Assembly (NCBI GenBank): GCA_014084085.1
Contig: NPFB01000070.1
Span: 1-64,000 of the forward strand
DNA length: 64,000 bases
Direction: 5' to 3'
Source: Hondaea fermentalgiana
Lineage: Eukaryota; Sar; Bigyra; Thraustochytrida; Thraustochytriidae
A program made the position numbers and the translations under genes. The notes under the pieces were generated by a model. The model worked only from the letters and a program-made list of their open reading frames with translations. It did no database searches and was not told where the DNA came from. Positions 19,697 to 28,341 of the stretch are shown here, piece after piece (position 1 is the first letter of the stretch; each line of letters starts with the position of its first letter).

Positions 19697-20800
19697 TTAG
19701 AGCTTTACAGCGGGAAAGACAATTTCGCGTTCGAGACTCGAAGCGTCAATGACAAAGCGGTAGCGCACGTCGGCACTTTCAAGACGTTTGTAAGCCTCGT
19801 GCACGTAGTCGGCAGAGATGAGCTCAATGTCTGGGTAAACATTGTGTTCGCCGCAAAAGTCCAGCATCGTCTGCGTCTCGGCAATGCCTCCGATCGGACT
19901 GCCGCCTACAATCTTGCGGCCGCCAATCAGGGAAAAGGCCTGCAGCGGGAGCGGATCTGGGGCGCCACCAACAATAATGAGTTTACCGTCGTTCTTGAGA
20001 AGGCGCAGATACGCATTGAGGTCGTGCTTGGCCGAAATGGTATCGAGAATAAAGTGAATGGAGCGCCTGGCCCGGCGCATCTCCTTCTTGTTGGTGACGT
20101 CAACGTAGTCGTGAGCGCCGAGCTTGCGCGCATCTTCGCGCTTGGCAGTTCCTCGAGAAAGCACGGTGACCTTGGCACCAATGGCCAGCGCGAACTTGAC
20201 GGCCATGTGCCCGAGGCCGCCGAGGCCAGCAACGGCAAAATGCTGGCCCTTCTTTAGACCGTAATGGTAAAGAGGAGAAAAGGTGGTAATGCCACAGCAC
20301 AACAGAGGTGCAGCCTTGTCGAGGGTCAAGTTATCGGGAATGCGCAGCACAAAGGCTTCATCGACGACAATGTTGGTGGAATAGCCGCCGTAAGTCTTGG
20401 CCCCCTTGTCGGGATGGTGGTCAAACTTGTACCTTCCATTGTACGTGGGCACGTTTCCCTTTCCACATAGCTGCTCGTTACCCTCTTGGCAGTCCTCGCA
20501 GGTGCGGCACGAGTCTACCATGCAGCCCACGCCGACACGGTCGCCGACCTTGAATTTTGTCACTTCGGATCCCACGGCGCGCACAACGCCAGCGATCTCA
20601 TGACCCGGGCAGATCCCGAGCTCCGAGTAGTCGCTCCCGCGCCAGTCATTCGTGGCAGTGTGCATGTCGCTCGCGCAGATTCCCGCGTACTTGATGTCAA
20701 TGTCCACGTCCTTGGCGCTCACCGCGCGCCGCTCGAACTCCTTGCGCTCAAAGGGGCCCTCGGGCCCCTTCACGAAGAGGCCTGCTGCTTTGCGTCCCAT
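19697..20800 (-). CDS. Zinc-dependent NADP(H) alcohol dehydrogenase, CAD type (array copy 2)
   Basis: 367 residues from the ATG at 20800. The open frame continues to 21058 but that codon is GTG and the extra 86 codons have no dehydrogenase homology. The zinc ligands (GICASD, GHE, LLCCG), structural lobe (CRTCEDCQEGNEQLC), GLGGLGH and LSRG motifs are all intact. The C-terminus is about 12 residues longer than its neighbours and ends in a hydrophobic-basic stretch (REIVFPAVKL). The ATG starts MGRKAAG, which lacks the Ser at position 6 found in copies 3 and 4. Predicted cytosolic aldehyde reductase or alcohol dehydrogenase. Confidence 0.9.
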   Translation of the reverse strand: MGRKAAGLFVKGPEGPFERKEFERRAVSAKDVDIDIKYAGICASDMHTATNDWRGSDYSELGICPGHEIAGVVRAVGSEVTKFKVGDRVGVGCMVDSCRTCEDCQEGNEQLCGKGNVPTYNGRYKFDHHPDKGAKTYGGYSTNIVVDEAFVLRIPDNLTLDKAAPLLCCGITTFSPLYHYGLKKGQHFAVAGLGGLGHMAVKFALAIGAKVTVLSRGTAKREDARKLGAHDYVDVTNKKEMRRARRSIHFILDTISAKHDLNAYLRLLKNDGKLIIVGGAPDPLPLQAFSLIGGRKIVGGSPIGGIAETQTMLDFCGEHNVYPDIELISADYVHEAYKRLESADVRYRFVIDASSLEREIVFPAVKL

Positions 20801-21458
20801 CGTCAGTCGCCCAAGCTGCTGTACCCGCCGCTCCGAGCTTCGCTGCCCGCCTTGCTCGACGAGGGCCGCTAGCGTTCGCGATCGCGCGGAGCAGGGCAGG
20901 ACAGGACGCAGGCGCCGCGAGTGATCGAGGTCTGCGCGCCAAGACAAGAAGCGAAGTGGAGCGGCTTTGCGGGCTCGGATCGACACAGTCCGTCCGTCCT
21001 GGCAAGGTGGGTCCGCGAGCCTTGCATTGGTAGTCGTAGGCGTAGCAAGACTCAGCACTCAGCGTAGCGATTTGTGTGAGAGGGAATGAAGAGCGCGATC
21101 TTGCGCATCTCGGTGCGTCTACTTCTACTCCCCAAGGCCCTGCTCTTTTGGGGGACCGCCTTGGCTTTTCCAAGAATGTGGATGTCGAAAAATGGGCCGT
21201 GATGTGGGTTGCTCTTTCCGCTCTCCGTGCCGCGACCCCAGCAGCAGCCAGATGTGGTTGGTTGTGAACGAACGCCTCACGAAAAGGCTGGTCGGGGACC
21301 CGTCGACCGGGCTAGATCGTGCCGTGGGGCGAACCAGACAAGACAACTGTGGCCATTCCTTGCATCAGCTTTGTCAAGTTGTAGGTTGTAGGCTATACCT
21401 ATTTACCTACACACGCGACATACCTTCCTTTTTAACTAGAACACGGGAGTAATAACAC
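20801..21458. promoter_or_regulatory. Spacer between alcohol dehydrogenase copies 2 and 3
   Basis: 658 bp with no supported gene. It should carry the copy 2 promoter at its left end and the copy 3 3' flank at its right. Confidence 0.4.
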
Positions 21459-22634
21459 CTAGGCGAGGGTATTTGCAATGTCGATGACAAATCGGTAGCG
21501 CACGTCAGCGTTGTGGACGCGTTCAAAAGCCTCGTCGACGTAGTCCGCAGAAACGATTTCGGTCTCGGGAGTGACGCCGTGCTTGCCGCAGAAATCAAGC
21601 ACCGTCTGGGTCTCGGCGATGCCTCCAATGGGGCTTCCAGCGATGGTCTTGCGGCCCATGATAATGGAAAAGACGGAGAGATCGAGCGGTTCCGGCGAAA
21701 GACCCACCATGATGAGCTTGCCGTCGTACTTGAGCAAACGCAAGTACGATGTCAGATCGTGCTTGGCGGAGATGGTGTCAAGAATGAAGTCAATGGAACC
21801 AGCTGCAGATTTCATGGCCCCTGCATCTTTCACATCGACATAGTCATGGGCGCCGAGCTTGAGCGCATCGTCACGCTTGGCAGTGCCACGAGATAGAACA
21901 GTGACCTTGGCGCCCATAGCGATCGCGAACTTGACGCTCATGTGGCCAAGACCACCGAGCCCAGCGACGGCAAAGTGCTGGCCTTTCTTGAGACCGTAAT
22001 GGTAAAGTGGCGAGAACGTGGTGATGCCGCAGCACAGCAAGGGCGCCGCCTTGTCGAGAGGCAGGCTCTTCGGAATCGAGAGCACAAAGTCTTGGTCCAC
22101 AACGATACCCGTCGAGTATCCACCGTACGTCTTGGCGCCCTTGTCCGGATGATGATCGTACTTGAGACGGCTGCCATAGGTGGCGACGAATCCATTCATG
22201 CATAGCTGCTCGTCGCCGTGCTTGCAGCATTCGCACGTTCGACAAGAATCGACCATGCAGCCGACGCCCACGCGGTCGCCGACCTTGAACTTTTTCACCT
22301 CGGGCCCAACGGCGCGCACGATTCCGGCAATTTCATGTCCAGGACAGATTTCATAATCGGCAGGGCCCCACTCGCTCCGTTTGGTGTGAATGTCACTGGA
22401 GCAGATGCCGGCGTATTTGATGTCAATGTCCACATCCTTGGGGCCAAGGGCGCGGCGCTCGAACTCTTTGACGTAAAAGTCATCATCTGGGGCATCCGCA
22501 AAGAGGCCCTTGCACGTGCGGGGCCCACTTCCGGCGCTCGAGATCATCGCCCCCTGCCCCGTTTCCTGCTGCCTGTCAGCTTGGCCATCCTTCTCGGCCC
22601 GCCTGGACGCCTTTTTGCTCAGCCGTGATCCCAT
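21459..22634 (-). CDS. Zinc-dependent alcohol dehydrogenase with putative myristoylated N-terminus (array copy 3)
   Basis: 391 residues from the ATG at 22634. The catalytic core starts near residue 35 and has all zinc ligands (GICSSD, GHE, LLCCG; CRTCECCKHGDEQLC), GLGGLGH and LSRG. The first 12 residues, MGSRLSKKASRR, match the N-myristoylation pattern (Gly2, Ser6) followed by a basic cluster, as in Src-type membrane anchors. Copy 4 has an analogous start although most of the intervening extension differs. The likely consequence is attachment to a cytosolic membrane face, which would be unusual for this enzyme class. A downstream start (Met30) would yield the usual soluble form. Confidence 0.9.
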   Translation of the reverse strand: MGSRLSKKASRRAEKDGQADRQQETGQGAMISSAGSGPRTCKGLFADAPDDDFYVKEFERRALGPKDVDIDIKYAGICSSDIHTKRSEWGPADYEICPGHEIAGIVRAVGPEVKKFKVGDRVGVGCMVDSCRTCECCKHGDEQLCMNGFVATYGSRLKYDHHPDKGAKTYGGYSTGIVVDQDFVLSIPKSLPLDKAAPLLCCGITTFSPLYHYGLKKGQHFAVAGLGGLGHMSVKFAIAMGAKVTVLSRGTAKRDDALKLGAHDYVDVKDAGAMKSAAGSIDFILDTISAKHDLTSYLRLLKYDGKLIMVGLSPEPLDLSVFSIIMGRKTIAGSPIGGIAETQTVLDFCGKHGVTPETEIVSADYVDEAFERVHNADVRYRFVIDIANTLA

Positions 22635-23383
22635 CTTTGCTATGAGCGCACGACCAAGGACCCCTCGGGAAGTACCTCTATACCAGCAGCAATTTGTCTT
22701 GTTTGGGGACTGCTTGCCTCAAGCTATAGCTAGCTAGCGTCGATCCACCATTCCGACATTCGGACCCCGCCGCCTCATGCTTATTCGATAACGCCGCGCG
22801 CGAAAGTCGTGCGCGCCTTCCTCGCCGCACGTCTTCCTCGCATCGCCCTCGCGTCAGCCTGACTCGAGGGGCAAGTAGTATTTGTACAAAGGGAAGTCTT
22901 CGAAGTCTTCGTGCACGACAGTCTGCCTCACCCTCGCCGGGATGACGGGGCCAATTCGGCTGCCAGGTACTGTACCATCACTGCACCGCCGCACGACAAT
23001 CGGGCTTCCGAGCGGGCACGCGACCATCGCTCGCTCACTGACATGCAGTCGATTGTCGATCAAGGAAGGGCGGCGCTCGCGCCTCGACTTCAAGTTAGAC
23101 GACGGCACAATTGGCACGACCGTCGTACGCGCGGTATACAGTGCAATGAAGGTGCGCGTCATGTCTGCAGCTGCAGCTGCAGACAGCGAGCGCGAGCGAC
23201 AGCAACTTGCTGTCTGTGGCGTAAAAGGAAAAGCTGGAGATTTTCGGCAAGGCTGAAAAGGATGGGCAAGAGCGAAAACGGAACGTGAGGCCAACACCAT
23301 TGAAGGAAAATATCTGCTTGCTTAGCAATGAACCCTCTTCTGCGAGGTAGCGAGGTAGCGAGGGCGTATGTACGAATTCTAGC
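22635..23383. promoter_or_regulatory. Spacer between alcohol dehydrogenase copies 3 and 4
   Basis: 749 bp without a supported gene. A 148-codon open frame on the minus strand (22854-23300) begins with TTG and has no recognisable domain. A CTGCAG palindromic run lies near 23165-23185. Confidence 0.4.
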
Positions 23384-24538
23384 CTACTTGAGCGTCTTCT
23401 CGACATCAATCACGAAGCGGTAGTGCACGTCGGCATTGTGAACGCGATCGTAGGCTTCGTCCACATAGTCTGCGGAAACGAGCTCGATCTCGGGGTGAAT
23501 GTCGTGCTCGGCGCAAAAGTCAAGCATCTCCTGGGTCTCGGCAATACCGCCAATGAGGCTTCCCGCGACCGTCTTGCGGCCGAGAACGAGCGAAAAGACA
23601 CCAACGTCGAGGAGTTCTGGGGAAAGGCCAACGACGATGAGCTTGCCATCGAGCTTGAGCAGGCTCAGATAGGCGTTGAGATCGTGCTTGGCCGAGATGG
23701 TATCGAGGATGAAATCGATCGATCCGGCGGCCGACTTCATGGCTTCCGGGTCCTTGACGTCGACAAAATCATGCGCGCCAAGGTTGAGTGCATCTTCGCG
23801 TTTGGATGTACCTCGCGAAAGCACAGTGACCTTGGCTCCCATGGCAACGCCAAACTTGAGAGCCATATGACCGAGACCGCCAAGGCCTGCGACAGCAAAG
23901 TGCTGACCCTTTTGCAGTCCGAAGTGACGCAAGGGGGAAAAGGTTGTCACTCCACAGCAGAGCAACGGCGCTGCCTTGTCAAGGTCGATGGCATCCGGGA
24001 TGCGGAGCACAAAGGCTTCGTCAACGACGATACCCGTCGAGTAGCCTCCGTACGTCTTGTTGCCCTTTTCCGGGTGATGATCGTACTTGTAGTAGCCATT
24101 GTATGTCGGGACCATGCCCTGCTGACAAAATTGCTCTTCGCCGACCTTGCAGCAATCGCAGGCGCGGCAAGAGTCCACCATGCAACCCACGCCAACGCGG
24201 TCGCCAACCTTGAACTTGGTCACCTCAGCGCCAACAGCACGAACGATGCCGGCGATCTCGTGGCCAGGGCAGACTTCAAAGTCAGTAGGACCCCATTCGC
24301 CTCGCTTCGTGTGAATGTCGCTTGAGCAAATGCCAGAGAACTTGATGTCAATGTCGACGTCCTTGGGGGCCACCGCGCGGCGTTCGAACTCCTTGACATA
24401 AAAGTTGTCATCCGGCGCGTCGGCAAAGAGGCCCTTGACCATGCGGCTCATGTTGCTGCTCTTCTCGTTGCGTTCCTGACAATGCTGTTGCTGCTGCTGC
24501 TGCGAACGCGATGCGGATTTGCTCGCTCGACTCCCCAT
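23384..24538 (-). CDS. Zinc-dependent alcohol dehydrogenase with putative myristoylated N-terminus (array copy 4)
   Basis: 384 residues from the ATG at 24538. An internal ATG at 24451 would give a 355-residue core like copy 5. The open frame extends further to 24961, but without dehydrogenase homology. The upstream start is preferred because it reads MGSRASKSASR, matching copy 3 (Gly2, Ser6, basic residues), then a run of six Gln. Core motifs are intact: GICSSD, GHE, CRACDCCKVGEEQFC, LLCCG, GLGGLGH, LSRG. Expected reaction is NADP(H)-linked aldehyde/alcohol interconversion. Possible dual forms (membrane-anchored and soluble) from two ATGs are an inference. Confidence 0.9.
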   Translation of the reverse strand: MGSRASKSASRSQQQQQQHCQERNEKSSNMSRMVKGLFADAPDDNFYVKEFERRAVAPKDVDIDIKFSGICSSDIHTKRGEWGPTDFEVCPGHEIAGIVRAVGAEVTKFKVGDRVGVGCMVDSCRACDCCKVGEEQFCQQGMVPTYNGYYKYDHHPEKGNKTYGGYSTGIVVDEAFVLRIPDAIDLDKAAPLLCCGVTTFSPLRHFGLQKGQHFAVAGLGGLGHMALKFGVAMGAKVTVLSRGTSKREDALNLGAHDFVDVKDPEAMKSAAGSIDFILDTISAKHDLNAYLSLLKLDGKLIVVGLSPELLDVGVFSLVLGRKTVAGSLIGGIAETQEMLDFCAEHDIHPEIELVSADYVDEAYDRVHNADVHYRFVIDVEKTLK

Positions 24539-25260
24539 TTGATCTTCTTCAACGTTTTGCCTGGAGCTCTTTCTTGCCCGCTCCGTGTTCCACGCGCGCT
24601 CTGCTGCACGACATCGCGCGTCCCCTTCGACAACGCGTGGCACCGTGACGCGGCTTTCTGACGCAAAATGCACGACATTCCACAGGAAGACCACTCGCGC
24701 TGAGATCAAGCTGTGCCCTCGTCGATGTCTCCTCGCTGGATTCACGAGCATGTGTAAAGTATGACTGTGAGCCAGGGGGGAAAGACTTTCTTTCTCTTTC
24801 TCTCTCTTCCGGTACGAATTGAGGCAGAGGTATGTCTTTTCTCCGCGAAAATAAGTTGGGAATTCAACGCCAAGGAAGAACAAAGTCGAGCCTTCTCGGG
24901 GCTGGCGGCAATTAAGCTCGTTGAGCGAGCATCGGCAAGGAAGCAGGAGACTATCTCGCAAGGAAATCGGAGACCGTCTGGAAGCCTCGGGGGAAAGAAA
25001 AGGGAAAAGATTAATATTCTGCCAGGAGGGCTGTTCAACTCTGGCAAGCCTCGGATTGATTAAAGAAGATTCATCACATTTGTCAAACGCTCCCTCCTTT
25101 GTTACTACTTCCTCAAGTGAGTCATCGAGATGCTTCGCGATTCACAGTTCAGAGAATAAGACAGGCGCAAGACGAGGAATCTTCATTTCGCGCTTGCATG
25201 AAGGTAAGTTAGAGATGACGATGAGAATAGGATAAAATGTCTATTGTATAGTTTTCTTCT
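24539..25260. promoter_or_regulatory. Spacer between alcohol dehydrogenase copies 4 and 5
   Basis: 722 bp; nothing beyond presumed promoter and 3' flank was recognised. AT content is locally higher near 25010-25260, next to the copy 5 stop. Confidence 0.4.
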
Positions 25261-26328
25261 TTACTTGAGCGTATTGGCAATGTCGATGACGAAGCGATAG
25301 CGCACGTCAGCGCTGTGGACGCGCTCGTAAGCCTCATCGACGTAGTCAGCGGAGATGACCTCAATCTCAGGAGCGACGCCATGCTCGCCGCAAAAGTCGA
25401 GCATCTTCTGGGTCTCGGCGATGCCACCGATGGGGCTTCCTGCAATAGTCTTGCGACCCATGATAATGGTAAAGACGACGAGGTCGAGAGGTTCCGGGGA
25501 GGCACCCACCATGATGAGTTTGCCGTCATAGCGGAGGAGGCTCAAGTAGGAGGTGAGATCATGCTTGGCGGAGATGGTGTCGAGGATGAAATCGATTGAG
25601 GCGGCGGCGGCCTTCATGGCCTCCGGATCCTTGACGTCGACGTAGTCATGTGCACCGAGCTTGAACGCATCATCGCGCTTGGCGGTACCACGGGAGAGGA
25701 CGGTGACTTTGGCACCAATCGCAAGAGCGAACTTGACACTCATGTGGCCGAGGCCACCAAGGCCGGCGACGGCAAAGTGCTGACCCTTCTTAAGGCCATA
25801 GTGGTACAGGGGCGAAAAGGTGGTGATGCCGCAGCACAGAAGGGGTGCAGCCTTGTCGAGCTCGATGCTGTCCGGAATGGTGACCACAAAGGCTTCGTCG
25901 ACGACAATGCCGGTAGAGTAGCCACCGTAGGTCTTGGCGCCCTTGTCCGGATGATGATCGTACCTGAGACGGTCGTTGTAAGTTTGCACCATGCCGTTCT
26001 GGCAGAGCTGTTCGTCGCCGTTCTTGCAGCACTCGCAGGTGCGGCAAGAGTCGACCATGCATCCCACGCCGACGCGGTCACCAACCTTAAACTTGGTCAC
26101 TTCCGAGCCGACGGCGCGCACAATGCCGGCGATCTCGTGTCCAGGGCAGACCTCATAGTCGGTGGGGCCCCACTCGCTTTTTTTCACGTGCAGGTCGCTG
26201 GAGCAGATGCCTGCAAACTTGATGTCAATGTCCACATCCTTGGGGGCCACGGCGCGGCGCTCAAAGTCCTTGACGTAGAACTTGTCGTCCGGCGAGTCGG
26301 CAAAGAGTCCCTTGCAGGTACGGCTCAT
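25261..26328 (-). CDS. Zinc-dependent NADP(H) alcohol dehydrogenase, CAD type (array copy 5)
   Basis: 355 residues from the ATG at 26328, the compact form of the family with no N-terminal extension. Catalytic zinc ligands are Cys42, His64/Glu65 and Cys165 or Cys166. Structural zinc ligands are Cys95, Cys98, Cys101 and Cys109. The cofactor motif is GLGGLGH at 189-195 and SRG is at 212-214. It closely resembles copies 3 and 4 through the core, so these three appear to be the youngest duplicates, while copy 1 is the most distant. Predicted soluble aldehyde reductase or alcohol dehydrogenase. Confidence 0.9.
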   Translation of the reverse strand: MSRTCKGLFADSPDDKFYVKDFERRAVAPKDVDIDIKFAGICSSDLHVKKSEWGPTDYEVCPGHEIAGIVRAVGSEVTKFKVGDRVGVGCMVDSCRTCECCKNGDEQLCQNGMVQTYNDRLRYDHHPDKGAKTYGGYSTGIVVDEAFVVTIPDSIELDKAAPLLCCGITTFSPLYHYGLKKGQHFAVAGLGGLGHMSVKFALAIGAKVTVLSRGTAKRDDAFKLGAHDYVDVKDPEAMKAAAASIDFILDTISAKHDLTSYLSLLRYDGKLIMVGASPEPLDLVVFTIIMGRKTIAGSPIGGIAETQKMLDFCGEHGVAPEIEVISADYVDEAYERVHSADVRYRFVIDIANTLK

Positions 26329-27783
26329 TTTCCTTGCTTGCTAGCTTGCTTGCTTGTATGCTTCTCAACTTGTGTCTTTGCGTGCTAAAATCTTGCGCTT
26401 CCTCGAGTTTTGGTTTTGCTGCATCCCCCTCGCCTCGCCTCGCCTCGCCGATCCCATCTCTCACTGTAACCCCCCCACCCCCAATGCGTCCATCCCCTCC
26501 CCGATTCCCCGCTTCCACGAGCCAGCCGCAAGAAGCTTCTCATTCTGTCGTCCGCCGACCTGAGCCGACTCACCCAGGCTGAAGCGTCTGCGCCGCAGCT
26601 GGCTGCTGCTGCGTGCATTCCATCGCGCCAGGACTCCGAGGCTTCCTCGCGCCTGAGCCACTGCCCCGAGTCAGTCCATCGCGGTGCCGGGAGCCGCCGC
26701 CTTTTGGAATCCCCGTGTACGACAGTCGCGCACGCTCACCGGCACGTCGACGCCTCTCCCTTCGGACCTCTCTCTCCGTCAGCAGCACCAGCAGCACCAG
26801 CAGCTCGCTCTTCACGGCCGCCTCCACAAGCATCGGCATGATCATCATCGTCGGCGTCATCGTCATCGGCATCTTCATCTTCATCACCGTGACCATGAAC
26901 GTCATCATCTTGGCCATCGCCGTCGTCTTCGTCAGCACTGTGAGGAAAGAAAGCCGGGCACAGCCACGGCCGTGCCGCGCCCAGTGACCGCGCTCGCAGG
27001 TCGCTCGGAACGCCAGTCCTCGAACGACACAAGCGCTCGAGACTACCTTGCGCCGGGAACACCGAGTCTGCTTCCGCCATGCACGCCGTGCACGCTATGC
27101 GCGCCGTGTTCACGCCATGCACGACAGAGAACCGCTCGCGCCTTTTGCGCTCGCTGTCGCTCGCAGTCGGCGCCAGCTGAGAGCGCCATGCTGACGCACT
27201 TTACCTACTTTGGTACTATCAATGCCTGACTTGGGGGGCCAGCGCTGGGACGCAGGAGATGGGACGCGCAGCGGGAGACTCGGCACGGAGCGCGTTGTCG
27301 TTGGGAGGATGGCGCGTCGTGCGGTGCAGCGCGTGGCGGAGGGACCATGTGGAGGAGAAGGCGGAGGCAAGTATACGGGGGGGGGCTGGAGAAGCTTTTT
27401 TAGGAGCGCTTGACTGGACAGTGGCCGCAGGCAAGCAAGCTGCACTGTCGTGCCAGTCTCCTTCTTGGTGGGATCTCGCAGGCTATGAACAGGACCAAGT
27501 TTGTGTGTGTAGATTGGGTGGGCAAGCATGACAAGCTGCAGATGGGCAGTCGTTTGGTCGTTGGTGAACGAGTTGAAAAAATCCATGGCCACCCACCGGG
27601 GCGAGGCACGAAGCTAAAACATACTCTTGGTGGGGTGCTGCAACAAACTCATGCATTGTGCACTAGTTTCATGAAAGTCAGTTGAATTTTAATAAAATTT
27701 TTAAGAAAAGAAATGGCCCAAGTGAAAATTGCCCAAGTAAGAGTTGTCTTGACTTTTTCCGGAACAGGGAACTTGCTTCTCGA
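26329..27783. promoter_or_regulatory. 1.45-kb spacer upstream of alcohol dehydrogenase copy 5
   Basis: No supported gene. CTTG repeats (26331-26357) abut the copy 5 ATG. An ATC/GTC triplet-rich tract (26838-26935) opens a hydrophobic frame on plus and an Asp-rich frame on minus. The right end is the 3' flank of the truncated sixth copy. Confidence 0.4.
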
Positions 27784-27955
27784 TTACTTCGCAAGGGTGT
27801 TGGCAATGTCGATGACAAAGCGGTATCGAACGTCCGCGCTAAGCACTCGCTTATAAGTCTCGTCGACGATATCTGCAGAGATGACCTCGACTTCGGGGTA
27901 CACATTGTGCTCACCACAAAAGTCGAGCATCTTCTGTGTCTCAGGAAGACCACCG
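27784..27955 (-). pseudogene. Truncated sixth alcohol dehydrogenase (C-terminal 56 codons)
   Basis: The minus strand encodes only the C-terminus of the array enzyme, from GGLPETQKMLDFCGEHN to the stop after IANTLAK. It keeps the frame and the conserved YRFVIDIANTL ending, with no internal stop. Upstream of about 27955 homology stops abruptly at a triple CTTGAA-type repeat (27957-27978), and the 26 codons there have no dehydrogenase similarity and no ATG. All zinc-binding and cofactor-binding parts are absent. It is most simply a broken duplicate at the upstream end of the array. Confidence 0.85.
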
Positions 27956-28036
27956 ACAACTTGAACTTGAACTTGAAGGCTTAAAGCTCGCCGACGCAGA
28001 ATATTCTTGAAGAGATAGCTGGCGTGGTCCAAGCGA

Positions 28037-28106
28037 ATATCCTCGAGGCAACCTCAAAATCCTCGGCCTAGGACCACGGAAATCCTCGGTTTAATCCCGA
28101 GGATAT
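28037..28106. repeat. Imperfect inverted repeat with internal ATCCTCGG copies
   Basis: The arms ATATCCTCG (28037-28045) and CGAGGATAT (28098-28106) are exact complements. Between them the octamer ATCCTCGG occurs twice. It lies just upstream of the truncated dehydrogenase and could be a hairpin, a small mobile-element remnant or a regulatory palindrome. Confidence 0.45.
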
Positions 28107-28341
28107 CCGCGCTAACAAAGGCGGCGCGCGGCCTGACTCGTGGCGGCGGAGACGGCGACGTTGTGCGGCCAGGAGCAGGAGCTGCGGAGAACACGCAGAT
28201 CCGGAGTGCTACTTCTCTCTCTCGCGCGGGTCGCTCTGCCCGGTGCCTGGTTGCTCGCTCGCTTCCTCGGCCCCCTTTCTTGCGCTCGCTCGCCGGCCGA
28301 CGTGCTCGCGCGCGAAGAAGGAGAAGAAGAAGAAGCTGGAA

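Noticed and set aside
19697..21058. 453-residue version of alcohol dehydrogenase copy 2
   Set aside because: The extra 86 codons begin at GTG and show no similarity to the family; the ATG at 20800 gives the usual length.
22854..23300. 148-codon minus-strand frame between dehydrogenase copies 3 and 4
   Set aside because: It starts with TTG, has no recognisable domain, and lies in a promoter/3' flank position.
26838..26987. Small hydrophobic ORF (about 49 codons) that looks like a membrane peptide
   Set aside because: Its hydrophobicity comes from an ATC/GTC triplet tract, the other strand being equally open and Asp-rich. That is expected of a repeat rather than a gene.
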